The notes beneath the pieces are model-generated. The model saw only the letters and a program-made list of their open reading frames with translations, had not been told where the DNA came from and made no database searches. A stretch of DNA of 64,000 nt from Adiantum capillus-veneris. Lineage: Eukaryota; Streptophyta; Polypodiopsida; Polypodiales; Pteridaceae. Location: NCBI GenBank assembly GCA_014529385.2, contig CM043960.1, forward strand, positions 31,731,396 through 31,795,395, read 5' to 3'. A program made the translations under genes and the position numbers. Positions 11,236 to 22,582 of this stretch are shown in pieces; the stretch's first letter is position 1, and each line of letters opens with the position of its first letter.

Positions 11236-11340
11236 ATGAGTTAGTGCACTTCCTGTAAAATTAACAACTAATCATAAGATAAATCTTTAAATAACATATA
11301 TATTTTTAACAATTTAAAGCATACATATAATACTTACAAA

Positions 11341-11853
11341 CTCATGTCAAAGTGTGTCATAGCCTCCACTCCCAAGATGTGACGCTCCAACAAAATCCAA
11401 ACGTGCTCTGGCTGCATCTCTCTAATGTTGAAATCTCTGAGGATTGTCTTCTATCTCTTGTGCAATCCCTGTCCACTCCTCTATGTCCAACCATGCGAGC
11501 TTTGAACTACCATCCTTGTACCTATCTCGCATCTCTGATCGATGGTGTGACATTGTGGCAATCACCATCCTCAAAATACAGTCATTCAAGACTAGATCCT
11601 ACCCCTTTGTTGGCCTGTACTCTCTATGAATGGCCTCGACAATGTAGTTCTTTCTTTCATCATTTTGATTATCCAAAATCTCCATCACCAGAGAGTGTCC
11701 AAACTGAACTGTACAGTGTTGTTGAATCCTCTATTACATGGCCTTTCTGACCATATCCACCACAAATGTCCCATCCCTGCTCTTGTATACCTTGCTAGGA
11801 TCATGCTTGTGTGATCCGTGTACATGATATGCCAATAATTAAACTATCTACTG

Positions 11854-11854
<1 letters not shown>
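11341..11854 (-). pseudogene. Upstream module of LINE M2
   Basis: Homologous to 6604-7126 and 15586-16105. It shares the motif run around KVYKSRDGT and MEILDNQND on the minus strand. The shared stop after the VRKAM block is here TAA-TAG. The 5' border meets (GA)n at about 11854. Function unknown. Confidence 0.5.
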
Positions 11855-11884
<30 letters not shown>

Positions 11885-11949
11885 AGAGATAAAGAAAGAT
11901 TTTTCTTTTTAATTTTAGTTCCCCCCCCCCCCCCCCTTGGATCTCCCTG

Positions 11950-12025
<76 letters not shown>
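11855..12025. repeat. 3' tail of LINE M3: (GA)n with one spacer unit
   Basis: (GA)n, then a spacer unit at about 11891-11952 with a 17-base C run, then about 70 bp of (GA)n, then GATAGA. The spacer is oriented like the LINE. Confidence 0.9.
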
Positions 12026-12059
12026 TTTTATTATCCTCCTCGGAGATCAAATATGACTT

Positions 12060-12752
12060 ATGGGACCCAAGTTACATGTGATGTAGTATGTGTATGGCTG
12101 ATGAGTGACTCTCGATGCTCCAAAACTGTTGTGATGAGAGTCGCAATGGAGAGCCCACACTTTGGCTGGGAGAGGAAAGTGTATAGGTCTACATCACGGC
12201 TGAAAATGTGAGAGAAGCAAGTTTGGATGTGACCAAAAGTTGAGCACTCTAGTAGTGTGTGGAACTCACACTCTCAAACTTTCAGTGAGCATAATGTTCA
12301 CATTTCATTTGAGTCTTCTCCATCACCCTAACGTCCTATCTCACATGGAAGGACATGGGAGCTAAGAGGAATGGCTGCGATAGTGCATATTACCGACAAG
12401 GGGATAGGCTCAAGCATGTAGGTGTGAGCACGGTCTCCTCTTTCAGCGAAGAACATGATTTGTAGTTGGGGGCAATATGGGTGGTGTAATGTATGAAGCG
12501 TGACCCACAGGATTTCTCCCAAGCCGTAATACATTGGTGTTGTAGAAAATCTTCATTCACTTGGGAGTCAACTGAAACATCATGTAGCAAGTGTAATGCA
12601 TCCCATCTCCCAAACCACTTCTTTATGTCTTGCATCCATCCTGTGCTCAAGATCTTGCTTCTATGCCTCTTTTGAACTTTTTTGCCTGCTTCCCATGCAA
12701 TCGTAGGAAGTCGATGTGAGGGGTTTTGACGCATCTTTATCATGTACTCCAC
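12060..12752 (-). pseudogene. LINE M3 ORF2 C-terminal domain
   Basis: Frames 12390-12752 and 12328-12534 read RLPTIAWEAGKKVQKRHRSK, GWMQDIKKWFGRWDALHLLH, CGSRFIHYTTHIAPNYK and FAERGDRAHTYMLEPIPLSV. A 1-bp loss near 12460 (ACATGATTTG where sisters have ACATGGTTTTG) splits the frame. Confidence 0.85.
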
Positions 12753-12758
12753 AAATAT

Positions 12759-13601
12759 TTACATGCCCATAATCTCAATTGGAAGACATCCCGACTCAAG
12801 AAGTAGGAGCATATATGGTGTTTGTGTCTTCACTTGGAGAAAGTTTGTAAGAAAACGCTTTTGGACATTCTCAAACTCTTTCCAAGTAGACTTTGAGATG
12901 CTCCCGCCCCACACTTCAACTCCATAAAGAAGAACCGATGTCACCAATGCATCAAAAAGATACTTCTTGAGAACCCAACACTTGATGTTTCCCGCATTAC
13001 ACATGTTGTCAAATGCATAATATGCTCTCTTTCCCGCTTCCAAACAACGGATAGCGCATACATGCCACTTGTGATTGGGTGGAACCTCAAGGCCAAGGTA
13101 CTTAAAGCTCCCAACAACTGCTAGTGTCTCATTGTTGTACACAGTGCATGGATTCTCCTTATGGTTGGTTTTCACAAGCATAACCTTCGTTGTAAATTCA
13201 TTCCCAATTAGCCCACTATTCAAGAAAAAGTTCTCAAGGAGAACCATAATCTTTTGTGCATCTCCTAAAGTGTGTGCTAGAAGCACTACATCATGCGCAT
13301 ACAACAAAAGCATGATTACTACATTGCAAACAGTGACCTCTTCAATGCCTTCTTCTTGCATAAAGTGAAGTACCATTTGTTCCAATTGATCGATGCATAG
13401 ACCCAAGAGAGTTGGTGACATGGACATCCTTGTTTAACCGCAATAGTGCTTACAAAAATTTCTGAAATTTCTCTTCCCATGCGCAATTGACAAACCACCT
13501 TCCCATAGATTCGAGAAACTGCAAGCATAAACTCACTTGGAACTTGGAGTTCTTCCATCCTTATCCACAAATTGTTACGTGGAATCATATCAAAGGCTTT
13601 C
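12759..13601 (-). pseudogene. LINE M3 reverse transcriptase (part 2)
   Basis: Frame 12759-13427 reads SPTLLGLCIDQLEQMVLHF, LLLYAHDVVLLAHTLGDAQ, FKYLGLEVPPNHKWHVCAIR, GVEVWGGSISKSTWKEFENV and NFLQVKTQTPYMLLLLESG. Motif C is YAHD, so the first catalytic Asp is lost. Frame 13319-13723 upstream holds the KKAFDMIPRNNLWIRMEELQ block (motif A). A 2-bp change at the GVKQGCP block splits the two frames. Confidence 0.88.
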
Positions 13602-13605
13602 TTAA

Positions 13606-14943
13606 CACTAGGTTGGTAACCTAACAGGACATAAAAGTGTCCTTTCAGGGTTTTGAAGAAAACCTCCAAAACCATAGTAGATCCACTCATTTTGTAAAAT
13701 CCTTTCATGAGGTTATAGTTCAAGGCCTACTACACATGGAAAAAATAAGAAAGTTGTAAAATTTCTCATCTTTTGGTCACACCAAGCCTCCAAAGTTGAT
13801 GGACCAGTACATTTTCATCAAAACAGTCATTTCTTACGTTTTGCTGCATAAAAATAAGATTAGGGATTTTTGTAGGACTTGAGATAAATTCCTTGGTTAA
13901 CTTCAGTGGTTGGTGATCAGAACACATGATTGCTTCTCACTCACTATTTTTTGTTTTGCCAAAAGAAATAGGTACAAAAAAGTTGAATTTTTTCCATTCT
14001 GCAAACCTATCATCAAAGTTTCTATAGCCACGCTCAATACAAATAATATATGCATGTTTTCTTAGTTCCCTGTTGTCCTTTAGGTTCATAAGGAGCCATG
14101 GAGCATGTCAAAAGAATAATACATCTCTTACCAAGGGGAATCTTGGGGACAAAGATGAAGTGCTAAATACAGCAAACGTGAAAAAACTGGGTTCAACATT
14201 ATGAGTTGTAGAATCCCATAGAAATTATTCAATATCTAGCCAAATTTGATGCTTATGACTAGTTATGGTTACTACCTACAAAATGCATATAGTTCTCACA
14301 AGAAACTAGTAATATTGAAAAAGCTATACTTGATATACTAGAATGTTTCGTTTTCTTTTATAATTAAAAAAATCAACCATCGTTGTGTACTATGCCAAAT
14401 AGGGTATTAGGTGCCCCAAAACTCAAGGAATATTAGTTTTATGTTACAATATGCGACATACAAAATCAAAACTACATTTAAATGTCATGAAAGCCACCAA
14501 AGAAATCATAGAAGAGCTAAAATTGGCTAAAAAACAAGATTTGACAATTTTTGTAATTTGGTCATAACTTACAACTTTAATATTTATTTCTCCCTAGAAG
14601 CACCAGGACATGTTGAGGAGTACTAAAGATAGTTTTCTAGAATTATAGACCTCACAAACATGAATTCTAGAGTGGTATAGCTGCAAAAAGTTGAAAAAAG
14701 CCAAAAACAGGACCCAATTGTTCACACAATTTAGGTTGTGAAATGTTATGCAAGGACAAGGTTAAAGATGGAAATGATATTTCAAAAAAATGTCAAGTTT
14801 TTTTCAGCTCATGAGACAACTTTCTAGATAGATCGCACCTCAAAATCCATTTTGAAACTCTTGACATAATTCAAGGAAAATGGTCACTTAACAGGACATA
14901 AAAGTGTCCCATGACATAAAAGTGTCCCATTACCAACCTAGTG
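13606..14943. mobile_element. TIR element 2 (1338 bp, TTAA target, non-autonomous)
   Basis: Left end CACTAGGTTGGTAA and right end TTACCAACCTAGTG form a perfect 14-bp inverted repeat. TTAA flanks both sides (13602-13605 and 14944-14947). Empty sites are seen in M1 (near 2572), M2 (near 9364) and M4 (near 17036), each with a single TTAA after GGCTTTC. Subterminal GGACATAAAAGTGTCC starts 22 bp from the left end. On the right the same motif, twice, lies 17 bp in. Spacing is identical to TIR element 1. No ORF of note and no transposase. It interrupts the RT of LINE M3 just upstream of motif A. Confidence 0.88.
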
Positions 14944-14947
14944 TTAA

Positions 14948-15480
14948 AGTCCACAAAACAACAATACAATCGCTTGACTTTCAAGCAACGTTTCTCCATG
15001 AAAACACGAAGTGTGACAAGATGATCAATGGTGCTATGGAATCGACAAAAACCTACTTGTCCCTTTGCACGCTTGTCATTCTCTTCAGCCCAATCACTCA
15101 ATTTCATATCCATTTCACCCAAACAACTTTGCCATAAGAGACCCAATCATTATAGTCCGGTAGTTGTTTACATTCTTTACATCCCCTTCTTTATACCAAG
15201 GATTAACCCAATTAGTACTTCAATCATAAGGCATTCCATGTTGAAGTGCAAGGTTGAACATATCACACATCAGCTCATGGGTAAAATTTCCCATCCATTT
15301 GTTCATCTTCAACTTGATACCTTGAAAATCTCCCGCTTTGCGAGTGGCCAACTTTTCAAGCCCACCGCATACATCCTCAAAAGTAAAAAAAGAGGGCATA
15401 CATGGGAGTGAACCATAAAATGGCATTTTTTCAGCATTTGCTTGCTGATATAGTTGCCTACAATATGTCTACATATCCAC
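14948..15480 (-). pseudogene. LINE M3 RT start and pre-RT segment
   Basis: Frame 14871-15146 gives MKLSDWAEENDKRAKGQVGF, HSTIDHLVTLRVFMEKRCLK and YCCFVDF up to the TIR element. 15220-15426 gives MPFYGSLPCMPSFFTFEDVC, LEKLATRKAGDF and HELMCDMFNLALQHGMPYD. Direct continuation of the 12759-13601 RT. Confidence 0.85.
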
Positions 15481-15585
15481 ATGAGTAGTGCACTTCCTGT
15501 AAAATTAACAACTAATCATAAGATAAATCTTTAAATAACATATATATTTTTAACAATTTAAAGAATACATATAATACTTACAAAC

Positions 15586-16101
15586 TCATGTCAAAGTGTG
15601 TCGTAGCCTCCACTCCCAAGATGTGACGCTCCAACAAAATCTTAACGTGCTTTGGCTGCATCTCTCTAATGCTGAAATCTCTGAGGATTGTCTTTTGTCT
15701 CTTGTGCAATCCCTGTCCACTTCTCTATGTCCAACCAGGCGAGATTTGGACTACCGTCCTTGTACCTATCTTACATCTTTGATCGATGGTGTGACATTTT
15801 GGCAATCGCCACCCTCAAAATTCAGTCATTCGAGACTAGATCCTACCCCTTTGTTGGCCTATACTCTCTGTGAAGGGCCTCGACAATGTAGTTCTTTCTT
15901 TCATCGTTTTGATTATCCAAAATCTCCATCGCCAGAGAGTGTCCAAACTGAACTGTACAAAGATGTTGAATCCTCTATTGCATGGCCTTTCTGACCCTAT
16001 CCACCACAACTGTCCCATCCCTGCTCTTGTATACCTTGCTAGGATCATGCTTGTGTGATCCCCAAGGCGTACATGATATGCCAATGGTTGAACTATCTAC
16101 T

Positions 16102-16105
<4 letters not shown>
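15586..16105 (-). pseudogene. Upstream module of LINE M3
   Basis: Minus strand: [31 protein letters not shown], then HSLAMEILDNQNDERKNYIV. Same stop as M1. No recognised domain. Confidence 0.5.
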
Positions 16106-16371
<266 letters not shown>

Positions 16372-17870
16372 CTCCATAAAGAAGACCGATGTCACCAATG
16401 AATCAAAAAGATACTTCTTGAGAACCCAACACTTGATGTTTCCCGCATTACACATGTTCTCAAATGTTTAATATGCTCTTTTTCCCGCTTCCAAACGACG
16501 GATAGCACATTCATGCGACTTGTGATTCGGCGGAACCTCAAGGCCAAGGTAGTTAAAACTCTTAATTACTGTACACAATGCATGGATTCTCCTTATGGTT
16601 GGTTTTCACAAGAATAACCTTTGTTTTAAATTCATTCCCAATCAGCCCACTATGCAAGCAAAAGTCCTCAAGGACAACCATAAGCTTTTGTGCATCTTCT
16701 AAAGTGTGCGCTAGAATCACTACATCATCTGAATACAACAAAAGCACGATTACTACATTGCAAATAGTGACCTCTTCAATGCCTTCTTCTTGAATAAAGT
16801 CAAGTACCATTTGTTCCAATCGATCGATGCATAGACCCAAGAGAGTTGGTGACAATGGACATCCTTCTTTAACCCCAATACTGCTTATGAAAATTTCTGA
16901 AATTTCTCCTCCCATGCGCAATTGACAAACCACCTTCTCATAGATTCAAGAAACTGCAAGCATAAACTCACTTGGCACTTGGAGTTCTTCCATCCTTCTC
17001 CACAAATTGTTACGTGGAATCATATGAAAGGCTTTCTTAAATTCCACAAAACAACAATACAATCGCTTGCCTTTCAACCAACTTTCCTCCATGAGAACAC
17101 GAAGTGTGACAAGATGCTCAATGGTGCTATGGCATCGATGAAAACCCGCTTGTCCCTTTGCACGCTTGTCATTCTCTTTAGCCCATTCACTCAATTTCAT
17201 ATCCATTATGCACCCAAACAACTTTTCCCAAACATCTTTTCCATAAGAGACCCAATCATTATAGTCCGGTAGTTGTTTACATTCTTTACATCGCCTCCTT
17301 TATACCAAGGCTTAACCCAATTAGTACTCCAATAATAAGGCATACCATGTTGAAGTGCACGGTTGAACATATCACACATCAGCTCATGGGTGAAATTTCC
17401 CGTCCATTTGATCATCTCCGGCTTAATACCTTGAAAATCTCCCGCTTTGCGAGTGGCCAACTTTTCAATCCCATCGTATACATCCTCAAAAGTAAAAAAA
17501 GAGGCAATACATGGGAGTGAACCATGAAATGGCATTTTTCAGCATTTCCTTGCTCATATAATTGCCTACAATGTGTGTACATATCCACATGAGTAAGTGT
17601 AGTTCCTGTAAAAGTAACAACTAATCATAAGATAAATCTTTAAATAACATATATATTTTTAACAATTAAATCATACATATAATACTTACAAACTCATGTC
17701 AAAGTGTGTCGTAGCCTCCACTCCTAAGATGTGACGCTCTAACAAAATCCAGACATGCTCTAGTTGCATCTCTCTAATGTTGAAATCTCTAAGGATTGTC
17801 TTCAGTCTCTTGTGCAATCCTCATCCACTCCTCTCTGCCCAACCATGCTAGCTTTGGACTACTGTCCCTG
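16372..17870 (-). mobile_element. LINE copy M4 (both ends truncated)
   Basis: Begins, at its 3' side, within the GVEVWG region (CTCCATAAAGAAG) and lacks the whole C-terminal domain and natural 3' end. It runs uninterrupted through RT and the pre-RT block into the upstream module, and breaks off at 17870. It supplies the empty-site sequence for both TIR elements. Confidence 0.87.
16562..17535 (-). pseudogene. LINE M4 reverse transcriptase
   Basis: Frames 16562-16933 (GVKEGCPLSPTLLGLCIDRL, LLLYSDDVVILAHTLEDAQK), 16946-17221 (MKLSEWAKENDKRAKGQAGF, FKKAFHMIPRNNLW) and 17206-17535 (MPFHGSLPCIASFFTFEDVY, HELMCDMFNRALQHGMPYYW). Motif C is YSDD. Breaks at 16940 and near 17215 (a small duplication of AACTTTTCC / ATCTTTTCC) split the frame. 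Confidence 0.9.
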
Positions 17871-18264
17871 TTTTAAACCCTAGAACTAGAGCTATCAATA
17901 AAGCCATGATTTTCATGTAAAGCCCATTCCAGGGATCAGTCATCCAGTTCTCATTGAGCATATTGTCATTTGTAGGATAAAAAATGGCCAGTAAGCTATA
18001 TAGCCAAAGTTTAAAAATAGTTCAAGATTTCATTCTTATGAAGCATAAGCTCATTCCAAAATAGCTAGAATGTAAAGCAAAGAACTAGTCGAGATTCCTA
18101 GTTGCAAAGGGGCACAAAAAGACATCGGAGCTAAGTTTCCCAAGACAACGTTCTTTAGGTGAAGGCCAGCCACATGAAGTAAAACTTACATTGACTATCA
18201 ACTCGTTTGCAGCAATAGAGTTTACGAAAGGCTAGCTTTGAAAAGACAGTCTCATTTTCTAGGG
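17871..18264. other. Unassigned 394 bp between LINE M4 and the Gypsy 5' LTR
   Basis: LINE homology ends at GTCCCTG and Gypsy LTR homology begins at CTCTCTTAATTAAATATTC. The segment between matches neither, has no long ORF and no clear terminal repeats. It occupies the place of the missing 687-bp LTR start. Confidence 0.5.
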
Positions 18265-18489
18265 CTCTCTTAATTAAATATTCTTTGTTGATTGTTGTAA
18301 TAAAACTTAGGGATATTAAGCTTATTAGGGTTAAAATTGTCCATATTAACCATAAATTAATGGGAATTATATTAACTAAGTTTAGATTATGTTGATATGA
18401 TTATTAAAGCTGCATTGGATTGTCATTAAGCTAAGAAAATTATCTTATAATGTTTTAAGTAGTTTTCATAATTAATTTAGCAAAGTTAC

Positions 18490-19420
18490 ACTGTCTTTTA
18501 GAGAAAAATAAAGGAGAAAATAATCAAATTGTTTCAAAATGCTTTGAGTTATTTATCAGAGGTTAATTACATGTTAGAGAACCCATGATAATTTATCTTA
18601 ACCTCAAAAAATTAATTTACCTAATTATTTTAGCAAAAATACTCTGTTTTTAGGACAAATTAAAAGAGGAAAATTAGTAAATTGATTCAAAATTCTTTGA
18701 TCTATGTATGAGAGGTTAATTGCATTTTAAGAAACCCGTGATAATTATATTGAACTCAGATAACTAGTTTACCTAATTATTTTAGAGTAAATACTCTATT
18801 TTAGGACAAACTAAAAGGGGAAAATTAGCAAATTGATTCAAAATGCTTTGAGCTATTTATTAGAGGTTAATTACATGTTAGGAAACTCGTGATAATTATG
18901 TTAAACTCAAATAATTAGTTTACCTAATTATATTAGCAGAATTACATTGTTTTTAGGACAAATTAAAAGGGAGAAAATAGCAAATTGATTCAAAATTCTT
19001 TAAGATAATTATCAAAGGTTAACTACATCTTAGCAAACCCGTTAAAATTATATTAAACTTAGACATTTAGTTTACCTAATTATCTTAGATAAATTACAAT
19101 ATTTTAAGGACAAATTAAAAGGGGAAAAATAGCAAATTGATTCAAAATACTTTAAGATAATTTCCAGAGGTTATTTACATCTTTAAAAACTTGTGATAAT
19201 TATGTTAATCTCAAATAATATTTAACCTAATTATCTTAGCAAAATTACAGTGTGTTTAGGACAAATTAACAGGGGGAAAATAGCAAATTGATTCAAAATT
19301 CTTTGAGATAATTAAGAAAGGTTAATTACATCTTAGGAGATCGGCCATAATTATCTTAGACAAATATAATTATTTTAGATAATTATCCTAGTAGAAAACC
19401 TTTATTATTGAGGGTAAATT
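18490..19420 (+). repeat. About 152-bp tandem repeat in the 5' LTR
   Basis: The CAAAATNCTTT block recurs at about 18535, 18687, 18840, 18991, 19144 and 19295, a regular 151-153 bp step. Units carry GATAATTAT-type palindromes. A second repeat type (ATGATTACATGCTATTTATC) covers about 19430-19860. Confidence 0.85.
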
Positions 19421-20428
19421 AAAGGGGGAAATTAGTAAATCATGTGCTATGATTACATGCTATTTATCAGAGCTACATTATAGAATAAAGATACTTTGAT
19501 AATTATGTCAAGGTTAGAAAAGTAGTATAGATATTTATCTAAGTCAAATTATACTAATTCTAGATAAAAACTAAAGAGGGTAATTAGTAAATCATTCTAT
19601 ATTATTACATACTATTTATCAGAGCTAGATTATATGATTAAAAGGCCTTGATATTTATGTCAAGTTAGAAACTTAGTATAGATATTTATCTAAATCAAAA
19701 TATACTAATTCTGATTGAAATTTCAAGGGGGAAATTAATAAATCGTATTATATGATTACATTCTATTTATCACAATTAGCTTACATAATAAAGAGGCCGT
19801 GGTAATTATGTCAAGGTTAGAAAAGTAGTATAAATATTTATTTAAGTCAAATTAACCTAATTTTAGCTGAAAATTAAAGATGGAAATTATATAATTAAGT
19901 TGTAAAATAATAAGATAATTTCCAGAGGTCAAAAATATCCTTATGTACTTGTGGTAATTATACCATAGTTAATTAGTGAGTTTAGAAAATTATAATTGGC
20001 CAAAAGTCCTATTTTTAGTAAATGATTAATTAAAATAAATAGTCTTTGTGATCAAAAGTTTGTAGGAAAATTATAGTAAGTGTAAGCCTATGATATCAAG
20101 TTGAGGAAATGAAATCTTTAAGATAAAATAGATAGAATAAATATTAAGCCCAAAATAAGTAGATTCCAAGCTTAAAAGCCGATGAAAAAATTAAGAAAAA
20201 GATATAAATAATTTTAAAAAAATTAGGAGAGCTTAGAAAACCCTTACGTAAGTGGTGGAAAAAATTATCATGCCTATATAAACAAATAAGAAATTACTAG
20301 GTCAAGAATTTACCTAGTAAGACTATAAATTTAACCTTGAATGGGTTACGGTTGAATACAATGGTTAATCTTAGATTTCAAATAATTTACCTAATGATTA
20401 GACGTCCTTTTTATAAGGATAATAAGTT

Positions 20429-20590
20429 ATGGCACCTAAAAGGACCCGAGCAAATCCTACATCTGATGATGAGGACATAGCTCCAAAGCGAACTAGAGCG
20501 TCACACGACGACGAAGCCGCGCCTAATAGTAAGCCTACAGAGAAGAGCCTTCACGCGCCAGCGCAGCAGCAGATGGCCGATCAGTTTCAA
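20429..20590 (+). CDS. Candidate first exon of Gypsy gag, inside the 5' LTR
   Basis: An ATG at 20429 opens a 61-codon frame: MAPKRTRANPTSDDEDIAPK, then a second KRTRAS basic patch, an acidic DDEA stretch and AQQQMADQFQ. The two basic patches look like nuclear-localisation signals. The gag frame downstream is open from about 22538 but has no ATG before 22676, which lies inside conserved gag sequence. A donor CAA|GTGGGT at 20591 and an acceptor CCCACCCAG|GAA at 22582/22583 would join the two frames in the same phase. In the 3' LTR the copy is broken by stops. It is absent from the solo LTR at 2963-6358. Splicing is inferred; it could be a chance ORF. Confidence 0.5.
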
Positions 20591-21713
20591 GTGGGTTTCC
20601 CATTATTCAATTAAGTCTTTAAATAGTTTATCTTCTTTAATAAGTTAACATTGCATACATAAGGAGTGAGTAAGAATAAGAAAAGGAATAATTGGTCAAA
20701 AGGTAACTTCCAAGAAACCAACGTGCATTTGTTTATAAAGTAGGAAAGAATTGCTTGGGTTAAAACTGGTTGAATTAGGAAAGATATGATTGATCATCCT
20801 TAAGATAGCTTGTCTCAAGTCACCTCCGACTCCTTGGTATAAATTGATGATAATGATGGCTTTCTAGCCACGGATAAGTCGGTTACCCCCATGAACGATG
20901 AGTTTCTACTCCATGTCATGTCTTGATATTTCTACATAAGTTAAGATATCGTTTTTTATCCTAGGGGAGTCGCCCGGTTGTATGGGCAACTGGTTTGGTG
21001 TATGGGAACCCGGAACCTTGGGTGGGGGTTTATCCACCCCGGTTTTTATAAATAAGGAATGGGTGTCGTTTTTCCACCCCTGTATAGGTTGTCTTGAGAC
21101 AAGCTAGTACTGGTCAGAGATATTTCAGAATGACAGTACCTTGTCTTAAGTCTAAAGATGTTTGTTTGCTGAAAGAATGTCTTCAATACCATTTTCAAGG
21201 GTTGTCTCAATAAAATCCACTTGTGAAATTTAAAAGGAATCATTGTTTTTAATTGTGAAAAGAATATAGAAGTAATTAAATAACACAGAAATCATGTGTG
21301 AGTGCGGGGTGGTAAGTGGGGATTGACTAAGGTTGTCAATCATGGACGGGTGGACCTGATTAGTCAGGTAACTATTCATTCCCGTGCACTAAAACATTTA
21401 GAAATTTCTTCACTTGGAAGAGGAACCCACCAACGGCTGTGCCCTGACACATGCTAAGGGGAAAAAAGTGTTGGCTAAGGAGACCATAATTTGAATGATG
21501 AAGTTATAGGGCCAGAAATTTTTCTTTTTTGGTCCCGTTTTTACTGCGAGAGAGGACTAGGTCTCTTCTAGGGCTATAAACCTAAACCGTTGTCAATGGT
21601 AAGGGTGAATTCCCTAGAATTTTTCTTGTTTAAGGACTTTGACTTAGAGTCGTAGAGACCTGTCAATGGTACCATCCCGTTTTTGGTGTCGGCGGGATTG
21701 GGGACCTTACAAG

Positions 21714-21729
21714 TGGCATCTGAGCATGG
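21714..21729 (+). other. Primer binding site of the Gypsy element
   Basis: TGGCATCTGAGCATGG, two bases after the LTR end. It resembles the plant initiator-Met tRNA complement (TGGTATCAGAGC) with two differences. Confidence 0.8.
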
Positions 21730-21762
21730 TTTAATAAGATCCTGACCTTAGGAGGGTAAAAG

Positions 21763-22314
21763 TTGAAAAAAATAGGCACAAGTTATATTGCAGTTTTAAT
21801 TATAGTATATTGTGAAATGAGAATTTCCCTATCAATACAGGAAAATATCCGCCAAGCTTACCAAAAGTTTGTGATTTTCAACATCATGTTCGAGACTACT
21901 TCCAACTCCAATAACTTTGTACTTCGCAAGAGCATCATGCAATTGTTAGATGTAATGTTTTCCCCTCCTCTTACATGGGGAATCAGCTGGTCACAGTTTG
22001 GCGGAATTTTCCTCATTGATGCGGGACAGGTAGATGGGTTGGCACTCAATCTGAAAAGACTCAAGTGGTCAGAAACACTTTGGACCATCGAAGTTTTCTT
22101 TTTCAGTGGGACTGAAGATCTAGATCAGACCATTATTATAGATGGGTTAGAAGTGTCACAAAATCAGTGGGTATATGATCATGTAGCCAAAGTAATATAC
22201 CCACCAGGTAGGATCAGGCCCATGAGGGTAGGCCCAAAATTTAGGGGACCAAAAGATGTCATATTTTTTGATCCCCTGTCAGACCCACCAGTGGTAAAGA
22301 GGATGTTGATTTAG
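21763..22314 (+). CDS. 183-codon ORF between PBS and gag, unknown function
   Basis: Open for 183 codons in the Gypsy leader; this would fall within the intron proposed for gag. The first ATG is at 21763. The middle and end (WSQFGGIFLIDAGQVDGLAL, LKWSETLWTIEVFFFSGTED, KFRGPKDVIFFDPLSD) look protein-like, with varied composition and no low-complexity runs, in an otherwise AT-rich decayed region. I recognise no domain, no signal peptide and no zinc knuckle. It might be an accessory ORF of the element or a captured fragment. Confidence 0.4.
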   Translation: MKKIGTSYIAVLIIVYCEMRISLSIQENIRQAYQKFVIFNIMFETTSNSNNFVLRKSIMQLLDVMFSPPLTWGISWSQFGGIFLIDAGQVDGLALNLKRLKWSETLWTIEVFFFSGTEDLDQTIIIDGLEVSQNQWVYDHVAKVIYPPGRIRPMRVGPKFRGPKDVIFFDPLSDPPVVKRMLI

Positions 22315-22582
22315 AGAATTACACATTGTATATAGTATGAGTCCATCTTGTACATAGTATGAGTCAGTGTTGTATTAACCTTTGTATATACCATGGTTTT
22401 ATGACATGCTTGTGTAGTTTAAGTAATATGGTGATAATGATTGTCAGATTTTTGTTTTCATTGTTTTAAAAGTATGTAGATGAGAAAACTTGCATGAAAA
22501 AACAAAAGTAGTGTAATCACTAAAAGATTTTCATTAATTACAAACCCACAGAAATGCAAAAAGTCTCTATACTCCCACCCAG

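Larger units (their letters stand above)
7671..11854 (-). mobile_element. LINE copy M2, carrying a TIR element
   Basis: Same order as M1 on the minus strand: upstream module (11341-11854), intron-like segment, pre-RT block (10962-11235), RT, C-terminal domain, 3' end at CTATCTTT(CT)n. A 1315-bp TIR element at 9643-10957 interrupts it. A partial internal duplication occurs near 8690-8905: the thumb-region sequence from VYNNETL to the PPNHKW block appears twice, once ending in CLEAGKRAYYAF and once truncated. Confidence 0.88.
12026..16105 (-). mobile_element. LINE copy M3, carrying a TIR element
   Basis: Same order as M1 and M2. Upstream module 15586-16105, intron-like segment about 15502-15585, pre-RT block about 15180-15480, RT split by TIR element 2 (13606-14943), C-terminal domain, 3' end at (CT)n. 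Its 5' end at 16105 meets (GA)n directly. Confidence 0.88.
18265..21711 (+). repeat. Gypsy 5' LTR, lacking U3 and promoter
   Basis: Collinear with 27518-30966 of the 3' LTR. It ends GGGGACCTTACA next to the PBS. The first 687 bp present in the 3' LTR, including TG start and TATA box, are absent. Confidence 0.9.
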
